From contig CAZHED010000032.1 in NCBI GenBank assembly GCA_964531095.1, forward strand, positions 1-64,000: a stretch of DNA of 64,000 bases, in the 5' to 3' direction. The notes beneath the pieces were generated by a model. The model was not told where the DNA came from and ran no database searches. It was given only the letters and a program-made list of their open reading frames with translations. Position 1 is the stretch's first letter, and each line of letters starts with the position of its first letter. The position numbers and the translations under genes were made by a program. This stretch comes from Palsa-1150 sp964531095 (GTDB lineage: Bacteria > Myxococcota_A > Polyangia > Polyangiales > Polyangiaceae). Positions 1-9,066 of the stretch are shown piece by piece.

Positions 1-5
1 AGCAC

Positions 6-89
6 GCGAACGTGGCGGAATTGGCAGACGCACCAGATTCAGGTTCTGGCGGGGTAACTCCCATGAGGGTTCAATTCCCTCCGTTCGCA
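6..89 (+). tRNA. tRNA-Leu (anticodon CAG)
   Basis: A complete class II tRNA is visible. The acceptor stem pairs gcgaacg (6-12) with cgttcgc (82-88), followed by discriminator A89. The anticodon stem ccaga/tctgg (33-37/45-49) closes the loop ttcaggt, giving anticodon CAG at 40-42, which reads leucine codon CTG, the leucine codon favoured in GC-rich genomes. The long variable arm after position 50 and the T arm ggttcaattcc agree with tRNA-Leu. CCA is not encoded. Confidence 0.97.
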
Positions 90-319
90 CATCGATCATC
101 TCGAGCGGCGTTCCGAACGAACGGACCCTGGTGGTGACGGGACGGCCGGGACAAACCGCCGCCCCACGCCCGAGCCGGAATATCTCACAGGCCAGAGCGC
201 AAGACGGCGCCCCAAGGTAACGGCCAGCTGAGGCGGAGACTTCAGGTGGGCCGCAGCAGAACTGCTTCCAGCCCGCTCGGCGCCGGAAAAATCGCGCCAG
301 CTCCGATCGACAAGGCACG

Positions 320-571
320 CTACAAATGGCCTTTTTGGCCGCATTCGGGGCAATACCACCGCCCCGACCCGTCGCGCTCCGCGTCGTCGATCGCTTTGGG
401 GCGCCCGTACTGTCCGGGGTCGTGGTGCCAGCCCGAGGCCTTGAATTTCCGCACGGCGGCCACGCGGGCCATCACCGGTAGGTCGCGTTTGCCGCAAACT
501 TCGGCGGACGCGCGACGGCAGGCGTCGCATACGACGCGCAGGTGGGCGGCTTGCACCACGGCGAGGGGCAC
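320..571 (-). CDS. Small zinc-ribbon protein, function unknown
   Basis: This encodes about 83 residues from a GTG start; a second GTG lies a few codons inside. Two cysteine pairs are visible: CDAC near residue 15 together with a lone Cys near residue 26, and CPEC near residue 75 just before the C-terminus. The spacing suggests one or two treble-clef or zinc-ribbon knuckles. The middle contains basic and aromatic residues (KFKASGWHHD). No enzyme motif is seen. It is divergent from the PEGA-like gene at 728. I do not recognise the family; a nucleic-acid-binding or adaptor role is only inference. It is called real because the cysteine pairs are well formed and the opposite strand lacks a convincing gene. 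Confidence 0.6.
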   Translation of the reverse strand: MPLAVVQAAHLRVVCDACRRASAEVCGKRDLPVMARVAAVRKFKASGWHHDPGQYGRPKAIDDAERDGSGRWYCPECGQKGHL

Positions 572-727
572 GCCGGGATGTTACTGCTCGTCCGCGCAGT
601 GTCAACGGACGGTAGAGGCCGACGCGAGCTCCACCCCAAAGTCCGCTCGGCGTGCCCCTTCGTGCGGTCGTGGCAATCCCGCGGGCGAGATTGTACGGCC
701 TGGACGGATGAGCGATACTGCCGCGCG

Positions 728-1780
728 ATGCGCGTCTCTCGCTCGATTCCGTTCGCGGTCGCGGCAAGCGCTGCGCTCGTGGGACTGGCCGCCCCGGCCG
801 CGTATGCCCAATCCGATGCCGACCGCGCGACCGCCCGCTCGCTCGGCGTCGAGGGGCAGCAAGCGCTCGAGAACAAGGACTACAAGTCCGCCGAGGATCG
901 CTTCCGCCGCGCCGAGTCCCTCGTGAACGCACCGACGCTCATGCTCGGCCTGGCGCGCTCCCTTGCCGGTCTCGGAAGATTCGTCGAGGCACAAGAAACC
1001 TACAACCGCATCATCCGCGAGGGTGTGACACCGGGGGCACCCGAGGTGTTCAAGAAAGCCCTCAACGACGCGAAACGAGAAGTGGAAGGCGTGGGACCGA
1101 AGATCGGCGGCGTCACGATCACCGTCCATGGATCGGGCGGAGCCGAGGTGCCCAACGCGAAGGTCGTCCTCGACGGATCACCGGTGAGCACCGCCTCGCT
1201 CGGGGTGCGCAGGTCGATCGACCCGGGCTCGCACCAGCTACAGGTCAGCGGCGAGGGGTTCAAAGCCGCCGAGCTTCACTTCGACGTGACCGCGGGGGGC
1301 TCGGTCGATCAGCCCGTCACCTTGGAAGCCGAGGCAGCGGCGGTCACCGTCCCCGAGGCCACTCCGGGGGCTGCGCAAGGCGGGATGCCGCCTCCCGCGG
1401 CCGAGCAGCCCTCTTCGTCGAGCTCCGGCGCGCGAGGCATCCTGCCATGGGTGGCGTTCGGCGTCGGGGCTGTCGGGCTCGGCGTCGGGGGCATCACGGG
1501 GTTCCTTGCCATGGGTCAGCACTCGGACCTCTCCGCCAAGTGCCCATTGACGACCTGCAGCTATGCCGGAGCCCAGAACGACGTCGACAACTACCACACG
1601 ATGGCCCTCGTCTCGACCATCGGGTTTATCGCCGGAGGCGTCGGGGTCGCCACGGGCGCGATCCTGCTTCTGACGGAGCCGAAGGCGGAAACCGCATCGC
1701 TCGCTCTGCCTCCGCGGACGCACCTGCGCGTCGTTCCGGTCGTCGGCCTCGGATCGATCGGGGCAGTCGGAGAGTTCTAG
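728..1780 (+). CDS. Secreted TPR/PEGA-like envelope protein
   Basis: About 350 residues. The frame is open further upstream, but the ATG at 728 begins a clear signal peptide (basic start, Ala/Leu core, cleavage near AYAQ). Residues 30-115 look like one or two tetratricopeptide helices (ALENKDYKSAEDRFRRAESL). A segment near 140-200 (VPNAKVVLDGSPV ... DPGSHQLQVSGEGF) matches the PEGA-type surface beta-domain. A Pro/Ser/Ala linker follows, then two hydrophobic helices (about 255-275 and 305-325) around a short loop with two cysteines. This architecture is common in myxobacteria and is probably envelope-anchored. The substrate is unknown. It stands alone upstream of pyrC with a 170-nt gap. Confidence 0.8.
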   Translation: MRVSRSIPFAVAASAALVGLAAPAAYAQSDADRATARSLGVEGQQALENKDYKSAEDRFRRAESLVNAPTLMLGLARSLAGLGRFVEAQETYNRIIREGVTPGAPEVFKKALNDAKREVEGVGPKIGGVTITVHGSGGAEVPNAKVVLDGSPVSTASLGVRRSIDPGSHQLQVSGEGFKAAELHFDVTAGGSVDQPVTLEAEAAAVTVPEATPGAAQGGMPPPAAEQPSSSSSGARGILPWVAFGVGAVGLGVGGITGFLAMGQHSDLSAKCPLTTCSYAGAQNDVDNYHTMALVSTIGFIAGGVGVATGAILLLTEPKAETASLALPPRTHLRVVPVVGLGSIGAVGEF

Positions 1781-1951
1781 TGCCGCTCGGCACAAGTTCT
1801 GCCGGTGATTGCCAGGTCGAGCGGCGCTAGCAAAGCCGCGGGACCGGTTTTGGGGTTCGGGGCGAAAGCTCCGAGAAACGAATCTAGGCCTTCGACCATC
1901 GGCTCGGGTCGACGCGAAGGCGCAAGCTCGCTATAGGCGGTCGGGCGCGCC

Positions 1952-3298
1952 ATGATCGATGTCTACGTCTTCCGCCGGGTGCGCGCGATCGATCCCGCGC
2001 AAACGCTCGACACCGAGGCCGACGTCGTCGTCGAGCGGGGCCGCATTGCGCGCGTTGGACGCGACGCAGCGCGCGACCTCGCCTCGGGCGACCGTGTCCG
2101 TATCATCGAAGGGGCAGGAGCATGGCTGCTCCCGGGACTCGTCGACCTACACGCTCACTTGCGCGAGCCGGGGTTCGAGTGGAAGGAGGATGTGGAGAGC
2201 GGGCTCCGCGCCGCCGCCGCCGGCGGGTTCGTCGACGTCTGCTGCATGCCGAACACGCGGCCGGTCAACGACTCCCGCGTCGTCACCGAAATGCTCGTCG
2301 CGAAGGCTCGCTCGCTCGCGAGCGTCCGATTGCACCCCATCGGGGCGATCACCGTCGGTCAGAAGGGGGAGCAGCTGACCGAAATGGTCGACATGAAGGA
2401 AGCGGGCGCGGTCGCCGTCAGCGACGACGGACGATGCGTAACGAACAGCCAGATGATGCGGCGCGCCCTCGAGTATGCATCCACCTTCGACCTACCGGTC
2501 ATCCAGCACGCCGAGGACCACGCCCTGACCGAGTCGGCGCAGATGCACGAAGGGGCGATCTCCACGCGGCTCGGGCTCCGCGGCTGGCCCAGGGTCGCCG
2601 AAGACGTGATCGTCGCGCGCGACGTGATCCTGGCCGAATACATCGGCGCCCGCTACCACGTCGCTCACGTGTCGACGATGGGTGCGGTGCGCCTCGTGCG
2701 TGAGGCGAAGGCGCGAGGCGCGGCGGTTACCGCGGAGGTTACGCCGCATCACTTGCTGCTCACCGACGCGGCGCTGCTTGGCTACGACACGGCGTGCAAA
2801 GTCAACCCGCCGCTGCGGGAAGCAGAAGACCTGGAAGCCCTCCGGCGCGCGCTCGCCGACGGCACGATCGACTGCATCGCGACCGACCACGCGCCGCATG
2901 GCGTCCTCGACAAGAACGTGGAGCTGGCGGAGGCCGCTCCCGGGATGATCGGCCTCGAGCTGTGCGTTCCGCTCTTGCTCGGCCTAGTGCGGAGCGGCAT
3001 TCTGCCAATCGCGCGCCTCGTCGACGCACTAACGGCCGCCCCGGCGCGGGTGGTCGGGATCGACCGCCCGACGATCCGCGAAGGGGCACGCGCCGACCTG
3101 GTGATGATAGACCCGCAGGCGACCTATGCGATCGACCCCGCTCTTCTCCATTCGAAAAGCAAGAACACCCCGTTTGCCGGCCGCACCGTCACCGGCAAGG
3201 TCGTGATGACCATGTGCGAGGGGCGCGTCGTTCACGAAAGCGCCCCACCCTCCGTCCGACCGATGCGTGGCGAACATCTGGGTGGGGGAGCTCGGTGA
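1952..3298 (+). CDS. pyrC: Dihydroorotase (class I)
   Basis: Catalyses reversible cyclisation of carbamoyl aspartate to dihydroorotate, the third step of UMP synthesis, in the cytoplasm. The 448-residue length fits class I enzymes. Metal-site motifs of the amidohydrolase fold are visible in order: DLHAHLREPG near residue 66, HAED near 190, HVS near 233, and ATDHAPHG near 310. The CMPNTRPV segment is typical of dihydroorotases. The stop overlaps the GTG start of carA, so the two genes form a pyrimidine operon. No pyrB lies next to it here, unlike the common pyrB-pyrC arrangement. No clear Shine-Dalgarno sequence precedes the ATG. Confidence 0.95.
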   Translation: MIDVYVFRRVRAIDPAQTLDTEADVVVERGRIARVGRDAARDLASGDRVRIIEGAGAWLLPGLVDLHAHLREPGFEWKEDVESGLRAAAAGGFVDVCCMPNTRPVNDSRVVTEMLVAKARSLASVRLHPIGAITVGQKGEQLTEMVDMKEAGAVAVSDDGRCVTNSQMMRRALEYASTFDLPVIQHAEDHALTESAQMHEGAISTRLGLRGWPRVAEDVIVARDVILAEYIGARYHVAHVSTMGAVRLVREAKARGAAVTAEVTPHHLLLTDAALLGYDTACKVNPPLREAEDLEALRRALADGTIDCIATDHAPHGVLDKNVELAEAAPGMIGLELCVPLLLGLVRSGILPIARLVDALTAAPARVVGIDRPTIREGARADLVMIDPQATYAIDPALLHSKSKNTPFAGRTVTGKVVMTMCEGRVVHESAPPSVRPMRGEHLGGGAR

Positions 3299-4422
3299 GC
3301 GATCTCGCGAAGCACGGGTCGGATCGCGCGTGGCTTGTCCTCGCCGACGGCACGACCTTCGAAGGCCGTCCGATGGGCGCGCGCGGAACGACCACCGGCG
3401 AAGCCGTCTTCACGACGACGATGACCGGCTACCAAGAGGTCCTGACCGACCCGTCGTATCACGGGCAGATCGTCACGATGACGGCACCGGAGATCGGGAA
3501 CGTGGGCGTTAACCGCGACGACACCGAGGCCGTCGGGGAGGCACCCAGCGTGGCTGGCTTCGTCGTTCGCGACGTCAGCCCGATCGCGTCGAACTGGCGC
3601 GCGCAGGAGTCGCTCGACGCCTACCTCGCGCGCTACGGTATCGTGGGCATCACCGACGTCGACACACGAATGCTGACGCGTCACCTGCGGGATCGGGGCT
3701 CGCAGAACGCAGCCATCGGGAGCGATTCGCCCGAGTCGCTCCTGCGGCGCGCGCGCGAGGCGCCCGACATGAACGGCCTGGACCTCGTGCGCTTCGTCAC
3801 GCCGAAAGAGCCGTACCCGTGGACGGAGGGGCGAGGCGCATGGGCAACTTCCCCTGCCCGACCGCCCAAGCAGCACGTCGTCGTCTTCGACTTCGGGATC
3901 AAGCGCAACATCTTGCGATGCTTGGTCGACAGCGGTTGCCGGCTGACCGTGGTCCCGGCGACGGCAACGGCAAACGATGTCCTCGCCCTTCGTCCCGACG
4001 GGGTATTTCTCTCCAACGGCCCGGGGGATCCGGCGGCGGTGACCTATGCCGTCGATACCATCCGGGCGCTTCTCGGGCGGCAGCCCGTGTTCGGCATCTG
4101 TCTGGGCCACCAGCTTTTGGCCCTCGCGCTCGGCGCCAAGACCTACAAGCTCAAGTTCGGCCATCGAGGCGCCAATCAGCCTGTGAAAGACCTCGCGACG
4201 GGACGCGTTGAAATCACGACCCAAAACCATGGCTTCTGTGTCGATCTGGGCACACTCCCCCCGGGAGCTGCCTCGACGCACGTCCACCTGAACGACGGCA
4301 CCTCCGAGGGCCTCGCCGTGCCGAGCCTGCGCGCTTTCAGCGTCCAGTACCACCCGGAGGCTGCGGCCGGACCGCACGACGCGCTCTATATGTTCGACCG
4401 GTTCATCCGCGCGATGGGGTAG
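3295..4422 (+). CDS. carA: Carbamoyl-phosphate synthase small (glutaminase) subunit
   Basis: Hydrolyses glutamine and passes ammonia to the large subunit CarB to make carbamoyl phosphate for pyrimidine and arginine synthesis. The 375-residue length is normal. The N-terminal CarA domain is recognisable (TMTGYQEVLTDPSY near residue 40). The class I glutaminase domain has the nucleophile Cys in GICLGHQ (near 265) and the His-Glu pair in QYHPEA (near 350). The frame is open upstream, but the true start is GTG at 3295, which shares four bases with the pyrC stop (GTGA) and implies translational coupling. carB is not in the window. Confidence 0.95.
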   Translation: MSDLAKHGSDRAWLVLADGTTFEGRPMGARGTTTGEAVFTTTMTGYQEVLTDPSYHGQIVTMTAPEIGNVGVNRDDTEAVGEAPSVAGFVVRDVSPIASNWRAQESLDAYLARYGIVGITDVDTRMLTRHLRDRGSQNAAIGSDSPESLLRRAREAPDMNGLDLVRFVTPKEPYPWTEGRGAWATSPARPPKQHVVVFDFGIKRNILRCLVDSGCRLTVVPATATANDVLALRPDGVFLSNGPGDPAAVTYAVDTIRALLGRQPVFGICLGHQLLALALGAKTYKLKFGHRGANQPVKDLATGRVEITTQNHGFCVDLGTLPPGAASTHVHLNDGTSEGLAVPSLRAFSVQYHPEAAAGPHDALYMFDRFIRAMG

Positions 4423-4499
4423 CAGACCCGCGAACGAACATCCGATGACGTCGTCGGCATCCCGCGCACGAGAAGGCAAACGATCGCCGAAAGACCCCG

Positions 4500-5048
4500 T
4501 CACCGAGCGCGAACGGCGCGCTGGCAGCTGCCGAAGACGAGGCTCCTGGCTTCGCGCTCGGTGGTGCCCAGCAAGAGCGCGACGCGCGAAAACACGGCAT
4601 CGGTGACGCGGCCGTGCGGCGGGGAGGCGATGCAAGCGAGGTCCCGGACCCAGGCGCGGGCGTCGTCGGGAAACGCGAGCTCGGTCACGGACACGGCGAA
4701 GGCGCGCTCGACCTCGGCATCGACGTCCCTGCGCCCCGACAGCCACCGCTTCGCGCACAGGGCGCCGCGCGCCAGCCCATGAAAAAGGACCGAGGCCTCC
4801 ATCCAGCGCTCAATCCCCGTTCCGTCGCGGAGCACGCCGCCGAGCGCAGCCGCGCGCCGACGAATCTCGCTGAGCTCCAGGTCGTCGAGCTCACGCAGCG
4901 CCCCCGGGAATCGCGATGCCAGGTCGGCCATGCGCTTGCGCATCGTAGCGGCGTCGTCTTCAGGGTCGGCCTCCAGGCGGATCGCGAGAATCTCGAGGTA
5001 CTTGCTGCGCAAGCCCTCCATTGCTTCACGGGACACGACGCGTGACAC
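4500..5048 (-). CDS. Hypothetical protein, helical
   Basis: About 182 residues from a GTG start. It is rich in Arg, Ala, Leu and Glu, with long predicted helices and no transmembrane segment, signal peptide or metal motif. The first third has an LRELDDLELSEIRRR segment and the C-terminal half carries several tryptophans and cysteines. I do not recognise the family. It is divergent from the PheA-like gene, sharing an intergenic space of about 100 bases. Steady coding-like composition and the absence of a better overlapping frame support it being real. A function cannot be assigned. Confidence 0.6.
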   Translation of the reverse strand: MSRVVSREAMEGLRSKYLEILAIRLEADPEDDAATMRKRMADLASRFPGALRELDDLELSEIRRRAAALGGVLRDGTGIERWMEASVLFHGLARGALCAKRWLSGRRDVDAEVERAFAVSVTELAFPDDARAWVRDLACIASPPHGRVTDAVFSRVALLLGTTEREARSLVFGSCQRAVRAR

Positions 5049-5152
5049 ATGGCAAGCGTACCCCGACCGCGTGAGACGGCCATTCCTGGCATGGCGTGCG
5101 CGAAAACGGGCCGTTGCTGCACAAAGCCCACACCGGGGCTACGTTTCCATTC

Positions 5153-6223
5153 GTGCCCGACCGCAAACGCCAAGCCGACGAGCTGCGGCAGCAGACCGCA
5201 GAGCTCGACCTGGAGCTTCTCGCGCTGCTCGAAAAGCGCGCCCGTGCCGCCCGGCGCCTCGGCGAGTTGCGCAGGGATCAAGCGCCGCAGCTACCGTTGA
5301 GCGACGCAAAGGCGATTCGCAATCTGGTGGCGAAGTCCACCGGCGACATGCCCGAAGCGGCGCTTTTCGACATCTTCCGCGAAATCTCCGGCGCCTGTTT
5401 GACGCTCGAGCTGCCGGTCAAGGTCGGATACGTCGGCCTCGAGGGCGGACCGGGCCACAGCGCCGCGTGCGGGCGTTTCGGCCGCGGAGCCAGCCTCCTC
5501 GGCGTGGAGACCGCTGGGGCGGCGATCGACGAAGTGCTGCGGCGCCGGGCGGAGTTTGCCGTCGTACCGTTCGAGACATCGATCGAGGGACCCGTTCAGT
5601 CCACCATCGTCGCGCTGATGGCGAGCGATCTTCGGATCGCCGAGATGATCGACGCGACCTTCGACCTTCACCTGGTCTCCCGCACCGGCGCCGCGGCGGA
5701 CGTCGAAACGGTGTACGCCACACCTGCGGACCACGCTTTGTGCGAGCGCCTGCTCGCCCACCATGAGCCCGCCCTCGCGGTGGTCGACGTGCGGTCGCCG
5801 CGGATCGCGTGCGATCTCGCCGCCGGGGAACCTGGCGCCGCAGCCGTCGCGAACGAGGCATTCGCCGCCCCTTTCGGGCTCGTCGTGGCCCGGCGGAGCA
5901 TCCTCGATCGCGCGGGCGATCGCGTTCGGTACGCGGTCGTCTCCGCTCGTCCATCGGGGCGAACGGGGCAAGACGTCACGTCCCTCGTCTTCACCGTGGG
6001 AGACGCGGCCGGGTCGCTGCTCGACGTGCTTCGTGTGCTCGCCGAGCGCGGGATCAACCTCACGAACATCGAAAGCCACCCCGTGCGCGGCGAGGCGTGG
6101 AGCTATCTCTTCTACATCGAGCTTGCCGGCCACTTCACCGACCGGCCGCTCGTTTCGGCGTTCGAAGAGATCAAGCGCCGAACGCGCTCTTTCAAGGTCC
6201 TCGGCTCGTACCCGGCCCCGTGA
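5153..6223 (+). CDS. pheA: Chorismate mutase/prephenate dehydratase (P-protein) homologue, probably inactive
   Basis: Domain order matches bifunctional PheA: AroQ-type chorismate mutase (about 1-85), prephenate dehydratase (about 92-270) and ACT regulatory domain (about 277-356, with an ESHP motif where ESRP is usual). GTG 5153 places the mutase domain in register with E. coli PheA; an in-frame GTG at 5096 is also possible. By eye-alignment to remembered E. coli PheA, the dehydratase residues Asn160, Ser208, Gln215 and Thr278 are replaced by Thr142, Ala189, Leu196 and Val258. In the mutase domain Lys39 aligns with Arg and Glu52 has no counterpart. It may therefore be a regulatory pseudoenzyme or a strongly diverged paralogue. 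It converges on the kinase gene, leaving 5 bases between stops. Confidence 0.75.
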   Translation: MPDRKRQADELRQQTAELDLELLALLEKRARAARRLGELRRDQAPQLPLSDAKAIRNLVAKSTGDMPEAALFDIFREISGACLTLELPVKVGYVGLEGGPGHSAACGRFGRGASLLGVETAGAAIDEVLRRRAEFAVVPFETSIEGPVQSTIVALMASDLRIAEMIDATFDLHLVSRTGAAADVETVYATPADHALCERLLAHHEPALAVVDVRSPRIACDLAAGEPGAAAVANEAFAAPFGLVVARRSILDRAGDRVRYAVVSARPSGRTGQDVTSLVFTVGDAAGSLLDVLRVLAERGINLTNIESHPVRGEAWSYLFYIELAGHFTDRPLVSAFEEIKRRTRSFKVLGSYPAP

Positions 6224-6228
6224 CCCCT

Positions 6229-7809
6229 TCAGTACCCCGGGCCGCTGGGCGTCGGCACCCGCCCTGACGCCGATGGGACCGACGACGGTTGCATCGACGG
6301 CGGCCACGCCGGCAGGACGCTCGGAAACGTCGACGGAATCGACGGAAACGTCGTGGGGAACGGCAGTGTGCTCGGGAACGCCGTGGGAAGCTCGGTCGGG
6401 AGCCCCGACGGCAAGAAGAACGGCGGCGCCTGAGGCTGCGCTCCCGAATCCGCTACGGCGCTTGCGATCGGGCGGGCGGACGACGGCGGACGAGGCGCGA
6501 CCGGAGCTGCGGGCTTGGTGACGACGAGCTTCGGGACGTCGCTGACCGGCGACGCTTGCGGAGTCGCCGCTGTGCCTGGCGACTCGAGGACCGCCTTGCC
6601 TTCGTCGACGACGCTCGCAACGGCACGGCCCGACGGGAGAGCCGGGCTCGACGCCCACGTGCCGGTCGCGACCAGGACGGCCACGACGCCCGCCCCGAGG
6701 AGCACGGGCAGCGCGACCAGGGCAACGATGGAACCCCGCCCGCGGCGGCGGGCCTCGCCGCTCGGTGACGCCGGGAGAACGGCGGCGCCAGCATACGCGG
6801 GGGGGGCCATCGCCGCGGGCGCCATCGCCGTGGCGATAGGCGGAGCGCGGAGCGTCTGGACCGCGGGCGTCAGCGGCGGTCCGCCGGCCCCTGGCCCGCC
6901 GTGCATCCCGAGGGTCGCATGCCTCGCGGCCGCGGTCGCCCCAGCCGCCCCGGAGGCCGGTTGCCGGTTGGCCTTCTCGAGGGCGAGGCGCATCTCCGTA
7001 GCCGACGCGAACCGCAACTCCGGTCGGGGGGCCATCGCGCGATGCACCAGCCCCGCGATCTCGCGTGGCACGTCCGGAGCGGCCTGCACCAGCGGAACGA
7101 CGCTGCCCTGCTCCACTCTCAGCGCGATGACAAGCGCATCGTCCCCGTTGACCGGCCGGCAGCCGGCGATCATCTCGTAGAGGATCACGCCGGCCGCGTA
7201 GACGTCGGCGCGCGCGTCGACCTTGTCTGCGCTGCGCGCCTGCTCGGGAGCCATGTACTCGGCGGTCCCCATGACAACACCGGCGACAGTGAGGTTCTTC
7301 TGCTGCTGATCGAGGCGGCGCGCCTTCGCGATGCCGAAATCGATGAGCTTCAGTACCGGTCTGCCGCCCGCGAAGGTCAAAAAGACGTTCTCCGGCTTCA
7401 GATCGCGGTGAATGACGCCAAGCGCGTGCGCGGCCTCGAGCGCCGAGAGAACCTGAAGCGTGTATTCGCTCGCCGTGGGAACGGGCAGCTTTGCTTGCCG
7501 CTCGAGCACGCTCGAGAGGGGCTCTCCCTCCAAGAGCTCCATCACGATGTATGCTTGCCCGTCGGGGGTGCGGTCGACGTCGGTCACCTGAACGATATGC
7601 GGACTGCGGATCTGCGCGGCGACGCGCGCCTCTTGCAGGAAGCGCTCGACAAGCCCCGTCCGCCTCGCGAGCTCGGGGTGCAAGACTTTGATGGCCACGC
7701 GGGTCCCGAGAACCGCGTGCCGCGCCTCGTAGACGGAACCCATGCCTCCGTCGCCGAGCAGGCGAACGAGCTGATACTTTCCGCTTACTACGCTTCCGAT
7801 GCCCAGCAC
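6229..7809 (-). CDS. Membrane-anchored Ser/Thr protein kinase (Hanks type)
   Basis: About 526 residues from a GTG start. The cytoplasmic kinase domain spans about residues 10-270: glycine loop GDGGMGSVYEA (19-29), ATP-binding Lys41 in VAIK, catalytic loop HRDLKPEN near 135, metal-binding DFG near 160, and APEQ of the activation segment. All catalytic residues are present, so it should be active. A single transmembrane helix lies near 375-395 (SIVALVALPVLLGAGVVAVL). The C-terminal 130 residues are a Pro/Ser/Ala/Val-rich external tail ending in repeated PS.P.P.FPS motifs, without PASTA or other known sensor repeats. It lies downstream of, and co-oriented with, the PH-like membrane protein; 42 bases separate them. 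Confidence 0.92.
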   Translation of the reverse strand: MLGIGSVVSGKYQLVRLLGDGGMGSVYEARHAVLGTRVAIKVLHPELARRTGLVERFLQEARVAAQIRSPHIVQVTDVDRTPDGQAYIVMELLEGEPLSSVLERQAKLPVPTASEYTLQVLSALEAAHALGVIHRDLKPENVFLTFAGGRPVLKLIDFGIAKARRLDQQQKNLTVAGVVMGTAEYMAPEQARSADKVDARADVYAAGVILYEMIAGCRPVNGDDALVIALRVEQGSVVPLVQAAPDVPREIAGLVHRAMAPRPELRFASATEMRLALEKANRQPASGAAGATAAARHATLGMHGGPGAGGPPLTPAVQTLRAPPIATAMAPAAMAPPAYAGAAVLPASPSGEARRRGRGSIVALVALPVLLGAGVVAVLVATGTWASSPALPSGRAVASVVDEGKAVLESPGTAATPQASPVSDVPKLVVTKPAAPVAPRPPSSARPIASAVADSGAQPQAPPFFLPSGLPTELPTAFPSTLPFPTTFPSIPSTFPSVLPAWPPSMQPSSVPSASGRVPTPSGPGY

Positions 7810-7851
7810 GGCGAACCCAGGCTAGCCCGGCCCTAGCCTCGCCCGCCAACC

Positions 7852-8949
7852 TTACGCGGCCTTGCCGAGCTCGCGCCCGCGCAGGATCTCGCCCACGGTC
7901 TCGGCGTCGGCAATCGCCGCGAAGACGGGCTTCAACGCGTCGTCGTTGTCCTCTCCACCGAAGGCACCGCTCGGCGCGAGCGCGCGCGCTTGCGGTCCGT
8001 CGAGCACGAGAAACACGTCGTGGAGCTTCTTCCACGGAGCATCGATCACGTACGCGATGCGTGCGCGGTTGAGCGAGAGCTCTTCGTTGCCACGGCGGAT
8101 GAGCACGCGGCTATTGGTCACGAAGTAGCGCGTGGCACGAGCCAGGCGGGCGGGCCGAAAGAGCGCGGCATACGCGACACCGACCGACACCGCGAGGAGC
8201 AGGAGCATCCCCAGAGCCGCGCCTCCGACGAGCGCCGCCGCAAGCGCGGGAGGAAGGGCGTGAAGTCGCAGCACGCGCGCCAAAGTGGGCACCGACTTCG
8301 CCAGCGAGCGGACGAACGTGATCGCAAGCACCGCGCCAGAGAGCGCCATGATCGCGCGCCGGGACGTCCACGCCGAAGCGAGCGGTGCCCCCGACCACAA
8401 AACCCGCTCACCGGGATCGAGACGCTGCGCGAGCGGCCGTTCCGAGCTCCCAAGGGGCGCGCTCGGTTCGACGCCGCGAATGATCGCCCAGAGGCGGTCG
8501 GGCGTCTCGACGTCGGCCAGCGTGAGGGTGAGCGTTCTCCGGAGCGCCCCCGTCGGCACGGCGCGTACGATGACCAGGTCTCCAAACGATGCCTCGTTCG
8601 AGTTCCAGCGGATGAGGGCGTAGCTGATCTGGTCGATGCCGATCGACCGACGCAACGGACCGCGCCGCCAGATGACGTGCCGCTCGGTCACGATGTATTC
8701 GACCTGGGATCGCCACCAGAGCGGGATGCGCCAGGCGCCGAGCGCCAAGGTCGCGCACCACGCGGCCAGGAGGATCATCCCCCCGACGGGCGCTTCCAGG
8801 GATTTCGCTACGACCACCGCGTAGCAAAGCGTCACGGCCGACGCGACCGTTCCGACCACCGACATGACCTTGTTCACGAACGGCACGGTCACCGCGCGAC
8901 ACTTCCCGCGCCAGAGGACACGCTCGCCAAAGAGCGATTCACGGGCCAT
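7852..8949 (-). CDS. Integral membrane protein with two bacterial PH-like modules
   Basis: About 365 residues. Two similar halves each begin with a GERVLW(R/S)G motif (residues about 8-14 and about 182-188), then a hydrophobic hairpin (about 28-75 and 205-270), then a beta-rich segment (VEYIVTERHVIWRRGPLRRS near 85; TRYFVTNSRVLIRRGNEELS near 285). The beta segments resemble the YdbT/YdbS-type bacterial PH domain, which follows membrane hairpins. This looks like an internal duplication. The role of the family is poorly defined; membrane or peptidoglycan homeostasis is inference. A GAGG Shine-Dalgarno lies upstream of the ATG. It is probably co-transcribed with the kinase gene. Confidence 0.7.
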   Translation of the reverse strand: MARESLFGERVLWRGKCRAVTVPFVNKVMSVVGTVASAVTLCYAVVVAKSLEAPVGGMILLAAWCATLALGAWRIPLWWRSQVEYIVTERHVIWRRGPLRRSIGIDQISYALIRWNSNEASFGDLVIVRAVPTGALRRTLTLTLADVETPDRLWAIIRGVEPSAPLGSSERPLAQRLDPGERVLWSGAPLASAWTSRRAIMALSGAVLAITFVRSLAKSVPTLARVLRLHALPPALAAALVGGAALGMLLLLAVSVGVAYAALFRPARLARATRYFVTNSRVLIRRGNEELSLNRARIAYVIDAPWKKLHDVFLVLDGPQARALAPSGAFGGEDNDDALKPVFAAIADAETVGEILRGRELGKAA

Positions 8950-9066
8950 CGTGCAAGAACCTCACATCAAAGAGTGTGCCTCGGCGGGGCCCATGTCCAG
9001 GCACTTTGCACATTGTCGTCCGCCCCTGTGCGTTCGGCCGACGGACCGAGACCGGCTCAATTTCAG

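Noticed and set aside
90..319. Possible integration scar next to tRNA-Leu
   Set aside because: No integrase gene and no repeated tRNA 3' end within the window.
5291..8035. 914-codon minus-strand frame across the PheA-like and kinase genes
   Set aside because: It overlaps the kinase in the wrong frame and shows only Arg/Ala-rich low-complexity sequence.
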